From: an uncultured Clostridia bacterium | GTDB taxonomy: Bacteria; Bacillota; Clostridia; UBA1381; UBA9506 | Assembly (NCBI GenBank): GCA_944393605.1 | Contig: CALYAO010000004.1 | Location: 1 to 64,000, forward strand | Length of the DNA stretch: 64,000 bases | Direction of reading: 5' to 3' | Shown here: one piece after another, positions 9,401 through 16,983 of the stretch | Layout of the letters: every line of letters starts with the position of its first letter | How positions within the stretch are numbered: position 1 is the stretch's first letter | Notes under the pieces: generated by a model | What the model was told of the DNA's origin: nothing | Database searches by the model: none | What the model saw: the letters and a program-made list of their open reading frames with translations, nothing else | Program-made: the position numbers and the translations under genes

Positions 9401-11517
9401 GTCGGTATTGACGCGCCACTATACCCCCACTCCTTTTCCAGTCTATTGCTCTGACTGTAGTTCTGGGCATCCAACTGATACCCCGCATCAAAGCCTTCAG
9501 GGCCATACGCATACGTCATCTCCGCTGCTGTCCCAGGCTCCTCCGGATCGGGATCTTCCGGCTCACCCGGATCGGGATCCTCGCCAGAGCCCTCGCCTTC
9601 CGCTGTCGCCACAAAGGACAGGGAGGTGTCATCAGTCGCGGTACCATTGGTAACCGTGACGCTCACAGGGACGCTCATCGAGGTTACCTCAGCATCCGCT
9701 TTCAGCTGCAGCGTATAGGTACCGTCCCCAGCGGATACGATCTCCGCAACATCTGCCGCTTCGCTGCCTACGGTGTAGGTAAGCGTCGTCCCCAGCAGAT
9801 ACGACCCCGGAAGGCCCGTCTTGGGCGCATCCGCCGAAATGGTGATGTCCTCAAAGCTGCCATCCAGCTCCTCCACCGTCTTTGCGACCAGGTTGGCATC
9901 CGTGAGCTGGTATTGGGAGACGTTGTCAATATAGAAATCAATGGTATCGGTATTATTGCTATGCATCCGGAAGCCAAGGATGGGCATCTCACCATCGGCC
10001 GGCAGCGCCGGCAGTGCCCACCTGTCCATGGAGCCATCAATCCCCGTGGAAGCCCCGTTGCTTGCAACCGGGACATTGTCCACCAGGATCTGGAAATAAG
10101 ACTCGGATGCCTCCGTGCTGGGATGGAATACCAGCTTGATGTTATACCACTTGTCCGTTTCAATCAATCCGGTCGTATTGTCTACACGGGTAGCCTGCGG
10201 CGTTTTACCGCTCTCAAACGTCAGCCCTCCAAAATGGAACGGCATAATCTTCCCATTGTTAATCTTAAACAAATTGCCTTCGATGCCGCCGCCGACCCAT
10301 TTGTAAATAGAATCATAACCAGACTTTGACGGCACATGGCGGAAATCAAACTCCAGGACGGAAGTTTTATTCTCCGCCTTGCTGTTGTCCACCATCTGTA
10401 TCAGCAGCTTGTTTTTGTCCGTTGCAACATGCTTGAGCGCGCCGCTGCCCGCTGCCCCGTCACAGTCCGCCGCCATATCCACACTTAAGGTATCTTCCCC
10501 CGTATAGGTCCACTGCGCTTTCGGCGTGTTGGGGTCACTCGATGAGCTTGACGCTTTGTTGGAATCCAAATCATACCCGTCATCAAAGCCCTCGGGGCCA
10601 AACTGATATGCCACCTCGCCATCCACCGGCGTCACAGGCACGTCGGGATCCTCCGGCTCACCCGGCTCGGGATCCTCCGGCTCTCCGCCAGGGGTTCCGC
10701 CAATGCCTTCATAGAACTTGATCTCGTCGACCAATTGGCTCTGGTTTTCGCCATCCCCGTTGTAGCCAAACAGCAGGCCTCTTAAATTGCCGCCAGTAGC
10801 TTCAGGCAGCGCCCAATTGTTCTCGCCGTCCGCGTTGAGGATGGCTTCGCCGTCTACAAAGATGGCAAACGCATGCACCTCTTCGGAATAGTCAAATTGC
10901 ACGACGATGTCATGGTATTCCTTCGCCGCCATCGGCTTGGAATAGGTGTAACTATACGTCATCTGGCTCTTCTCAGCATCCCACCAGTACGGGGCGATGA
11001 CATAGCTGCCACCACTTTGTGCGACCTTAAACAGCTGGTATTTATCATTCGAGCTGTTCCCCCGGATACCGACAATGGGGGAGCCGCCCGTGAACTGATA
11101 CTTCATTTCCAGGGTGGCCTGCTCAACGGCAGACACACCATCCACGGGCCCAACCGTCGGGAAGCCCAACATGGCCATCTTGCCGCCCCAGGTTGCACCG
11201 ACTGTCTGCGTCATTTTCATGCCGCGCGCACCGGGAACTGCCTCCGCCGTCCCATATCGATAATCAGCCTCTTCCAAAACCTGCAGCTCTGTCGTCGCAT
11301 CTGCACGCGCCCAAAGCGCATTATAAATCCCGTTATCCCGATAATTGAGCGGCAGATTGGTCGCCGCATCATAGTCCTCCGCAGAGTCCATCGTATATGG
11401 GAAGTCTTCCCACGTCGCCGTTGCCGGCGCAGCCGAAACGCTTACAGGCACCAGCACGGATACGCACATGGCCGCTGTGAGAATCGCGCCCATAAGCTTT
11501 TTCCACACATTTCTCAT
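6454..11517 (-). CDS. Giant secreted multi-lectin and bacterial Ig-like domain protein
   Basis: 1687 residues from ATG 11517. That ATG has AAGGAG at a better distance than the GTG four codons upstream, which touches the ribosome site. There is a signal peptide (RNVWKKL, hydrophobic core, VSVSAAPA). Four concanavalin A/LamG-like modules are visible: about 30-280, two tandem repeats opening YQFGPEGFDDGY and YAYGPEGFDAGY, and one near 1230-1560 (IKEDFNAMTPDP). Acidic Pro/Glu/Asp linkers (EPEDPEPGEPEDP) separate them. Three atrophied-Ig-type repeats (GSTLAWESDNAAI, GSTITWESANADI, NSTITWKSNNPDV) lie at about 1020-1330. No catalytic residues, SLH or LPXTG sorting signal were found, so retention at the surface must use a partner or glycan. 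It sits mid-operon between GH130 and SLH genes. A glycan-binding surface role is inferred. Confidence 0.75.
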   Translation of the reverse strand: MRNVWKKLMGAILTAAMCVSVLVPVSVSAAPATATWEDFPYTMDSAEDYDAATNLPLNYRDNGIYNALWARADATTELQVLEEADYRYGTAEAVPGARGMKMTQTVGATWGGKMAMLGFPTVGPVDGVSAVEQATLEMKYQFTGGSPIVGIRGNSSNDKYQLFKVAQSGGSYVIAPYWWDAEKSQMTYSYTYSKPMAAKEYHDIVVQFDYSEEVHAFAIFVDGEAILNADGENNWALPEATGGNLRGLLFGYNGDGENQSQLVDEIKFYEGIGGTPGGEPEDPEPGEPEDPDVPVTPVDGEVAYQFGPEGFDDGYDLDSNKASSSSSDPNTPKAQWTYTGEDTLSVDMAADCDGAAGSGALKHVATDKNKLLIQMVDNSKAENKTSVLEFDFRHVPSKSGYDSIYKWVGGGIEGNLFKINNGKIMPFHFGGLTFESGKTPQATRVDNTTGLIETDKWYNIKLVFHPSTEASESYFQILVDNVPVASNGASTGIDGSMDRWALPALPADGEMPILGFRMHSNNTDTIDFYIDNVSQYQLTDANLVAKTVEELDGSFEDITISADAPKTGLPGSYLLGTTLTYTVGSEAADVAEIVSAGDGTYTLQLKADAEVTSMSVPVSVTVTNGTATDDTSLSFVATAEGEGSGEDPDPGEPEDPDPEEPGTAAEMTYAYGPEGFDAGYQLDAQNYSQSNRLEKEWGYSGASIPTLATSADYNGPEGSQGLQFEATKPTERVILNTLELVDDDDKTLGVEFDFKFESEGSYDGFVKWFDGGEQVNLFKIQTNKIRPFYFYHGGSDWRASARNDGAQNSELIPGEWNNIKLYFYLDGSDGKDKYYQIFVNDVPVTSTPGVGGSGVGTVTGTEYPDRWRLPTDPAGSYNKEIYALAWRINDGSTIPIIYSFDNVSRYHLTDANLVAKTVEALDGSFDDVLITADTPKTGLPGTHALGTTLEYTVGNAAADVAEIVPGADGTYTLQVKAGAEVTAMDIPVRVKVSKGDVLDDTFTFTALLSDGTPDSLAQIDADAVTIPAELTGDITLPLEGSKFGSTLAWESDNAAIAIDPVTGEATVTRPPFTSGSEYGQATEVTLTLTATYGEEPEVGTAEKAFTVKVLPIDPTDEERVLADSANISAEALEAIEGNDEPMDAVTKNIILPVKGTYGSTITWESANADIIEIPTPAAGATTVTAVVKPSLEGDEAVRLTATVSYGELQFPVQIDVTVKQVTDAQGLADAAASQLVIATDVYGVSIPLPSTGAHNSTITWKSNNPDVVSDVGSVTPPQSGTATAELVATVSVTLDGVTATATRTFTVTVHPTEAQYVGFIKEDFNAMTPDPTIYDDSFGGKSFPVVGGENTGWLLTRPIGGGQTLTGSQSFYIEAVEDMVAEPIGAAADRITGNVLRANRSKDGQAPAMYVYRDITSPSGIVDGKLSFEFDMYNTSSSGTSGFAWVKLNSGNTVGMDNSALQVGFGTNNKTRLGSGSTDAATSGNLTTPAGWNHFKVDIDTETKTALLYINGVQQGAAVSFDNSYYDPSLGFTSIEVYHKTYLQGGVSNEGYEGANIYFDNFEIRKALPSQFEVVTTYLKGSTDITETGIQSGEITVQYDIRNLSDKEDASLTLLTGVYDKRTNALVELKAIEDVYDKRVGEVDDMEPTTKTVTVSVPDAENYYIETFAWTTLEQMLPYYDSFTFGQ
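8490..10612 (-). repeat. Tandem ~1.1-kb repeat inside the giant lectin gene
   Basis: Two copies, each coding a lectin-like module plus a short beta domain, begin at about 10612 and 9515. The end segments (CCGTCTTTGC..CCAGG around 8765 and 9880) are almost identical, giving a period of about 1.1 kb. The second copy has diverged more than the repeats in the neighbouring 1392-residue gene. Confidence 0.75.
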
Positions 11518-11548
11518 ACCTTTTATCACTCCTTTTGCGAAGTTTCAC

Positions 11549-12562
11549 TTACCCTCTCGGCTCCAGCTCGGCCAGCAGCTCGTCAACCGGGACGGTTGCA
11601 AGCGAGATGCAGGTGTCACAGCAGCCATAATATATGTAAAGCAAGCCGTCCCGTACAATCGCCGCCGTCGGGAATACGACGTTGGGGATCACGAGGCCCG
11701 CCTTTTCATAGTATTCTTCAGGCTCCATCACAAAACGCTTGGAGCGAGCAATCACCTTGGATGGGTCATCCAAATCCAAAAGCATCGCACCCACACGGTA
11801 ACACGAGCCGAGATCCACGCCGTGATACAGCAGCAGCCAGCCCTTATCCGTCTTGACAGGGCTCGCGGCCGCACCAATCTTGATGCCCTCCCACTCGGGG
11901 TTCTCCGCCGTCGCAACCAAGACGGGGTCATCCCAGTGGATGAGATCGTCCGAATAGGACAGCCAGATGCCGGGCAATTCAGTGCCATATGCGGGCCCCA
12001 CATAGTCGATGGGGCGGCGCAGGAGCGCATACCGGCCATTGACCTTCTCGGGGAACAGGCACACGTCACGGTCGTCAATCTCCTTGGGGGTCACCCATGC
12101 GAGCTGCTCAAAATGCACGCCGTCCTCCGAGACCGCAAGGCCAGACTGTGTGAGCATCTCAGGGATGCCCTCTTCCTTCCACTCGGGGTACTTGTCGCAC
12201 GGATAATCGGGCAGGCCTGTCCCCGTCGGATAACAGTCGAACTGATAGGGCTGGAACGCATAGGTCATGTAGATCTTGCCATCCAGCATGACGCAACGCG
12301 CATCCTGCACGCTCCCCTTGGGCATGCCAAGCATCTCAGGGGTGAACACTGGCTTGTCGGACAGCGGGCGGAAATGTTTTCCATCCTCGCTCTCCCAGCC
12401 GCCGATGTAGCACTGGTAGGGACGCAGCGTCCCCGCAGCCCGCTCATAGAGCAAAAAGCGCTTTCCATCATACACCACACCGGGGTTAAACGTGACGCAC
12501 TTGCGCCAGTCGTATAGCCCGGGGGTTAAGATGGGGTTGTGTTCATATCTCGTAATTTTCAT
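11549..12562 (-). CDS. GH130-family glycoside phosphorylase (paralogue 1)
   Basis: 337 residues, cytosolic (no signal peptide), ATG behind AAGGAGGGTGTT. The five-bladed propeller signatures of GH130 are clear: an early NPILTPG, a catalytic-Asp region VQDARCVM, a metal/sugar region KIGAAASPVKT, the phosphate-site-like GWLLLYHGV, a late PEEYYEKAG followed by NVVFPTA, and YIYYGCCDT. GH130 enzymes phosphorolyse beta-mannosides (beta-1,4-mannosyl-glucose, beta-1,4- or beta-1,2-mannooligosaccharides) to mannose 1-phosphate; a few members hydrolyse instead. The retained Lys and His of the phosphate pocket favour phosphorolysis. It is 10 bp downstream of a second GH130 gene and in the operon of an oligosaccharide importer, so it probably acts on imported oligosaccharides. 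The exact linkage cannot be read from sequence. Confidence 0.85.
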   Translation of the reverse strand: MKITRYEHNPILTPGLYDWRKCVTFNPGVVYDGKRFLLYERAAGTLRPYQCYIGGWESEDGKHFRPLSDKPVFTPEMLGMPKGSVQDARCVMLDGKIYMTYAFQPYQFDCYPTGTGLPDYPCDKYPEWKEEGIPEMLTQSGLAVSEDGVHFEQLAWVTPKEIDDRDVCLFPEKVNGRYALLRRPIDYVGPAYGTELPGIWLSYSDDLIHWDDPVLVATAENPEWEGIKIGAAASPVKTDKGWLLLYHGVDLGSCYRVGAMLLDLDDPSKVIARSKRFVMEPEEYYEKAGLVIPNVVFPTAAIVRDGLLYIYYGCCDTCISLATVPVDELLAELEPRG

Positions 12563-12572
12563 AACACCCTCC

Positions 12573-13562
12573 TTACACCATGGAGTTGTTCTTCACAAAG
12601 TCAGTCAGGATGTCCACCGTGGTGAATGCGATGCCAGTCACCGAATCCGCACCGCCATAGTACACCGCAATGCGGCCTGTGTCCTTATCTGCAAGCATCG
12701 CGCAGGGGAAGGTGACATTCTGCACTTCACCCACCTGCTCATACAGCTCCTCAGGGCAGAAGATCCGTGGCGCCGTGCGCGCAAGCACCTTCCACGGCTT
12801 GTCACGGTCCAAAAGCGCCGCACCCATGGAGTATACAAAGCCATTGCACGAGGTGGAAACGCCATGGTAGATGAGCAGCCAGCCCTCCTCCGTCTCGACG
12901 GGCACGGGGCCTGCGCCGATTTTGGTGGACTGCCAACCGCCCGCCGTCTTCATCACGAGACGGTGCCGGCCCCAGAACTCCATGTCGGGGCTCTCAGAGT
13001 AGAACATGTCGCCAAAAGGCGTGTGCCCGTTGTCGCTGGGACGGCTGAGCATGGCGTAGTTGCCGCCGATCTTGCGCGGGAAGAGCACACCGTTCCTATT
13101 GAAGGGCAGGAACGCATTTTCCAATTGATAAAATGTTTTAAAATCGTAGGTATACGCAACGCCAATGGTCGGGCAATCCGCATACCCATTGCACCACGTC
13201 ACATAGTAACGGTCCTCAATGAAGCACACGCGCGGGTCATACCCGAACTCAAACGTGTTAATCTCCTCGTTGTCCGACTGGAACTGGATGCGTTTAGGGT
13301 CAATATCCCACTTGAGCCCGTCGGCACTGAAGCCAACATGCAGCTTCATGAGGCCGGATTCGTCATCGATGCGGAACACACCCGCAAAGCCGCCCTCAAA
13401 GGGGATGGCCGCCGAATTGTAGATACCGTGCGACCCCGGCATGTCCTTCTTGGACAGGATGGGGTTCCCGCTGAACCGCCATAGGGGCTCCCATGCGCCC
13501 GCCGGCCGGTCTTCCCACGGCATGTTCGGGACCGAAACGCCGCCAATGATCTTGTTTGCCAT
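12573..13562 (-). CDS. GH130-family glycoside phosphorylase (paralogue 2)
   Basis: 329 residues from ATG 13562, chosen because AGGAGGATTACAGAC precedes it; an upstream in-frame start lacks a ribosome site and would cut into a hairpin. GH130 features: NPILSKKD, the catalytic-Asp region GYDPRVCF, GVLFPRKIGG, KIGAGPVPVET, GWLLIYHGV, CPEELYEQVG followed by NVTFPCA, and VYYGGADS. It is only distantly similar to the adjacent GH130 protein, so the pair probably splits two linkages or two chain positions of one substrate. Cytosolic. The expected chemistry is phosphorolysis of a beta-mannoside to mannose 1-phosphate, which a phosphomannomutase (a candidate is encoded at 54.3-56.0 kb) could feed into glycolysis. 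Substrate is inferred from the family only. Confidence 0.87.
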   Translation of the reverse strand: MANKIIGGVSVPNMPWEDRPAGAWEPLWRFSGNPILSKKDMPGSHGIYNSAAIPFEGGFAGVFRIDDESGLMKLHVGFSADGLKWDIDPKRIQFQSDNEEINTFEFGYDPRVCFIEDRYYVTWCNGYADCPTIGVAYTYDFKTFYQLENAFLPFNRNGVLFPRKIGGNYAMLSRPSDNGHTPFGDMFYSESPDMEFWGRHRLVMKTAGGWQSTKIGAGPVPVETEEGWLLIYHGVSTSCNGFVYSMGAALLDRDKPWKVLARTAPRIFCPEELYEQVGEVQNVTFPCAMLADKDTGRIAVYYGGADSVTGIAFTTVDILTDFVKNNSMV

Positions 13563-13587
13563 GTCTGTAATCCTCCTATGTATCCCC

Positions 13588-13617
13588 CGGCTGCACGGCA
13601 AACTTGCCGCGCAGCCG
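13588..13617 (-). other. GC-rich hairpin just upstream of a GH130 ribosome site
   Basis: Arms CGGCTGC-CGGCAA and TTGCCG-GCAGCCG with one mismatch form a strong stem in the 134-bp gap between the SLH glycosidase and GH130 genes. There is no following T-run, so it is more likely an mRNA processing or stability element than a terminator. It sits about 10 bases upstream of the AGGAGG. Confidence 0.5.
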
Positions 13618-13696
13618 CAGGATCTACTGTCTTATTTTCAAAAGTACTGAAGTTCCGCTTTGGCGCTTCTCCCCATTCAATGGGAAGCAAACCCAA

Positions 13697-16600
13697 CTAT
13701 TGCACCAGTGAATAGATGATCTTAGCCGCCTGCGCACGGGTGGTATTCTCATTGGGTGCAAACCGGCCGTCCTCCATGCCGTTTACAACGTTGGCCGTCT
13801 GCATGGCCTGTACAGCCGTGCTCGCCCAATCCGCAATCTCAGACGCATCCGCAAAGGCCTGTGGTTCATTCACCGCATCCAGCGCCACGCCCGCAATATT
13901 GGCAGCCCGGTATGCAATGGTCACCATCTCCTGCCGCGTGATGTTCTGGCCCACGCCAAACGTCCCATCGGGATTGCCGTTTACAATGCCCGCAGCCGAT
14001 GCGCTTGCAATAAAGGGCGCATACCACGCGTCTGCCGCCACATCTGTAAAGCTTGCCGTGGCGCCTTCATCCGTTAGGCCTAAGGCGCCCACGATGATCT
14101 TCACAAACGCTTCCCGTGTGATGTTGTCGTTGGGGGCAAACACGCCGTCTGACACGCCGTCTACAATGCCATCTTTTGCCAGTGCCTCAATGGCCTCACG
14201 TGCCCATTCGGCCTCCCCGAGGTCGGAGAAGCTGCCCGAAGGCGTGGTGACCTGCGAGGGATCATACGTCGCAACCAGCGTTGCGGTCGCCCAGTCGCTG
14301 CGCACCGAGCTCGCATCCGACTTGCTGCTCCAGATGGCCTGCGCCTTTCTGCCCGTTTCCGCCGTGCCATCGTCAAAACCGAAATCGAACCGGACCTCCC
14401 GGCCATCCCGGATGTTGTCCACCATGTTGAGCGCCGCCATGGGGATGGCAGCCTCCAGGCAGTAACCGCCGTCTTTGGCCACAACCGCCATTTCAATCTC
14501 AGGCTGATCCGCACGGTTGTTGTACCAGCGGTACACCGGCGACATATCGGGGGTCGCCGCCATAATCAGCTGGCTGTCCTTGACCTTTAAGGCGCCGTTC
14601 TGCACGACCATGTCCTCCTCAGGGCCAAAGAACAGCTCCACAGCGTCGCCATTCCAGATCTTCTCCCCTTCGTTGGTGTTGGTCAGGGGCGTTGCGTCTG
14701 TAATATCTGCAAAGAGATAGAGATTATCGGTATCCCAAGCAAAGCGGAACGTCCCTTCCGCGCCCTGGGATTCGCCCGAAACCACCGAATCTGCACCCAG
14801 CTTGTATTCCGGGCCAGCGGGCCAAGAAGCATCCAAAGCACCGTCGATGGTAGGTTTCTCGTTTGCCAAGGGGATTTGGGTCAGCAGGTTGCCTTCTTTT
14901 TCATCGGGCAGCCCTTCATACTCAAACGCCGGCTCTTCTCCCAGAAAAACGCTGTAGATGTTCTCATTGGCCTCTTTGACAATGGGTGCGGTGTCAAAGT
15001 AAATGGTATCCGTAACGTCCACCATACCAAACGCATAGCTCTCGCCAGCCAGGCCGTCAAAATACCGGCCGGTGGGCGCCTGGTCTACCCATTCAAACCA
15101 GTGGGTACCCACGACGCAGCCCAGCGCCGCATGCTGCTCGATGTAATTCTTATACGCCAGACCCTTCGCCTCCGGATCCTTCACGTTGACGCCAAACGGG
15201 GTCATACCGTTGTCTGTGTTGGGATAGGACCACTCGGTCAGCATCAAGGGGATGCCCGCCGCTTCATACATGGACTGCACCTTCTCCAGGTCCAGCGTAG
15301 AACGGTAGTTGTTATAAGAAAGGATATCGTTGTATTTGCCAGCCGCCGCACACACGATGTCCATGAGCTTGTCATCCTTGGAGATGCTGGTCATGATGCG
15401 GTCGCCGCACAGCATATGGTTGGGGTCATATTTGCGGAAGGTCTCGCTGACCGTCCGGTAGTATTGCTCAAAGTATACCTTGAGGTACTCGTCAAAGTCC
15501 GCATCCGCCTGGTTGGTGGTGATGGACAGGTCGGTCGCCTCATACATATCATCAAAACTTGCGTAACTCTTCTCCCATGCGGCGTTAAACTTTGCGATGT
15601 CCCCGCCATACAGCTCTTTTAAGACGTCCACCAGCTTGCGCTTGGAGCCCACTTCGCTCGCCTTCGCGGTCGGAATGGCAGTCTTCATCTTATCAAAGTT
15701 GAGCTCGTTGGCAATGAAATAACCAATGATAAGCTCGTTGTCCACATTGGCTTCCACGCTCTGCTTGATGGAAGCATCGATGTCCGCTTCCCACGTCGGG
15801 CCAAATACGTCAAACAAACGCGCCCCACCGATGCGATTGCCCGTCGAGGGCATGGTCAGCATGACCATCTGGGGCATGCCGTAGTCCAGCACGCGGGACC
15901 ACGCGCCACCCGAGTTGAAGCCCAGCTTCTTGGCGCGCTCAATCTGCTCTTTGGAATACTCTTCCTGGGTCCATGGTTTCCCATGCTTTTTGATATAGTT
16001 TGCCAGATGGAAGGAGAAGTGCCCGCCATTGCCATTGCGGAAAGCAGTGTCAAACTCGGTGTCTACCCCATACACGGGCAGCCACTCATACACATTCTCC
16101 CGGCCTTTGATCATGGTATACGAATCATCGGGGTACCCAATGCCGCACGAACCCACCGAGAAGAACAGGTTCCCCGCCGGGTCAACCAGCGCAGGTTTGC
16201 CGTTCGGCATGGTCTCGGTGTGGAAAAAGCCCGTCGCTTCAAAGCCAAGCGCGTCTTTGGAGCCCAGCACACCGCCATACTCATCAAAGTTATCAGGCGT
16301 CGTGAGGGAATCCATATATTCCTTCTCTTTTTCGGTGGTTGCCAGCAGTTCCTCATCCGATGTGATCTTGCGGTCAAAATTTGCGGTGATGAACTGGCCA
16401 TAGGTATCAATCATCTTGAGAGACGCATCCTCGCCTTCCTCCAAGGTGTCTTCCCCCGTAGCCGTACCCGTTACCACCTCAAAGGCGCCAGTGCTTCCCA
16501 TTTCCCAGAAACTGATGCCCGCTTCAAAGTTCCCGTTGCGGAGGATATCAACCCCGTCGGGCCCTTTGATGGTGAGGTCGTCCACATACACAACCGATCC

Positions 16601-16978
16601 CACATTGGAATCGATAAACTGGATGAGCAGCTCGGTATTCTCTCCCGAATTAAACGTCCCCGAATACTCCGTCCACGTATCTGTGGCGGTTGCGGCAATC
16701 TTAGCGCCGTCGCCAAACTCCTCTTTCCAATCTGTCGTCTTAACGACAATGGACACGCGGGCGTCCCCTTTGAGCCAAGCCGTTATGGTGTAATCCGTGT
16801 TCGGCTGGCAAGACGTTGTCTGATAGGGGCCGCTCCACTTCGGGGTCTCAGAGATGGTCAGGCGCATGGCGCCCTGCCCCGTCCGCGTTTCGTCCTCTGC
16901 GAATGCCGGGACCGCCGCAACGGTCATCAGCAGCGCAAAAACGCTTATTAATGCGGTAATTTTGTGCAATAACTTCAT
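13697..16978 (-). CDS. SLH-anchored clan GH-A (GH50/agarase-like) glycosidase with carbohydrate-binding domains
   Basis: 1093 residues from ATG 16978; a GTG nine bases upstream overlaps the previous stop codon (GTGA) and is an alternative. Signal peptide about 1-27 (LLHKITALISVF, VPAFA). Residues about 35-170 form a CBM4/9-like jelly roll (VYVDDLTIKGPDG, NGNFEAG). Residues about 200-680 are a TIM-barrel glycosidase: VDPAGNLFFSVGS at the start, IANELN with the probable acid/base Glu near 425, TEWSYP with the probable nucleophile Glu near 582, then THWFEWVDQ. Residues about 700-905 are CBM9-like (PTIDGALDASW, DTDNLYLFADI, GDAVELFFG). Three SLH repeats end the protein (APNDNITREAFVKI, GVGQNITRQEMVTI, APNENTTRAQAAKI). 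It should cut a polysaccharide at the wall to feed the ABC importer in the same operon. GH50 includes beta-agarases, but the substrate here may differ. Confidence 0.75.
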   Translation of the reverse strand: MKLLHKITALISVFALLMTVAAVPAFAEDETRTGQGAMRLTISETPKWSGPYQTTSCQPNTDYTITAWLKGDARVSIVVKTTDWKEEFGDGAKIAATATDTWTEYSGTFNSGENTELLIQFIDSNVGSVVYVDDLTIKGPDGVDILRNGNFEAGISFWEMGSTGAFEVVTGTATGEDTLEEGEDASLKMIDTYGQFITANFDRKITSDEELLATTEKEKEYMDSLTTPDNFDEYGGVLGSKDALGFEATGFFHTETMPNGKPALVDPAGNLFFSVGSCGIGYPDDSYTMIKGRENVYEWLPVYGVDTEFDTAFRNGNGGHFSFHLANYIKKHGKPWTQEEYSKEQIERAKKLGFNSGGAWSRVLDYGMPQMVMLTMPSTGNRIGGARLFDVFGPTWEADIDASIKQSVEANVDNELIIGYFIANELNFDKMKTAIPTAKASEVGSKRKLVDVLKELYGGDIAKFNAAWEKSYASFDDMYEATDLSITTNQADADFDEYLKVYFEQYYRTVSETFRKYDPNHMLCGDRIMTSISKDDKLMDIVCAAAGKYNDILSYNNYRSTLDLEKVQSMYEAAGIPLMLTEWSYPNTDNGMTPFGVNVKDPEAKGLAYKNYIEQHAALGCVVGTHWFEWVDQAPTGRYFDGLAGESYAFGMVDVTDTIYFDTAPIVKEANENIYSVFLGEEPAFEYEGLPDEKEGNLLTQIPLANEKPTIDGALDASWPAGPEYKLGADSVVSGESQGAEGTFRFAWDTDNLYLFADITDATPLTNTNEGEKIWNGDAVELFFGPEEDMVVQNGALKVKDSQLIMAATPDMSPVYRWYNNRADQPEIEMAVVAKDGGYCLEAAIPMAALNMVDNIRDGREVRFDFGFDDGTAETGRKAQAIWSSKSDASSVRSDWATATLVATYDPSQVTTPSGSFSDLGEAEWAREAIEALAKDGIVDGVSDGVFAPNDNITREAFVKIIVGALGLTDEGATASFTDVAADAWYAPFIASASAAGIVNGNPDGTFGVGQNITRQEMVTIAYRAANIAGVALDAVNEPQAFADASEIADWASTAVQAMQTANVVNGMEDGRFAPNENTTRAQAAKIIYSLVQ

Positions 16979-16983
16979 GCGTT

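Noticed and set aside
11468-13484. Two plus-strand frames of 330-350 codons
   Set aside because: Antisense to the two GH130 genes, which have clear motifs and ribosome sites.
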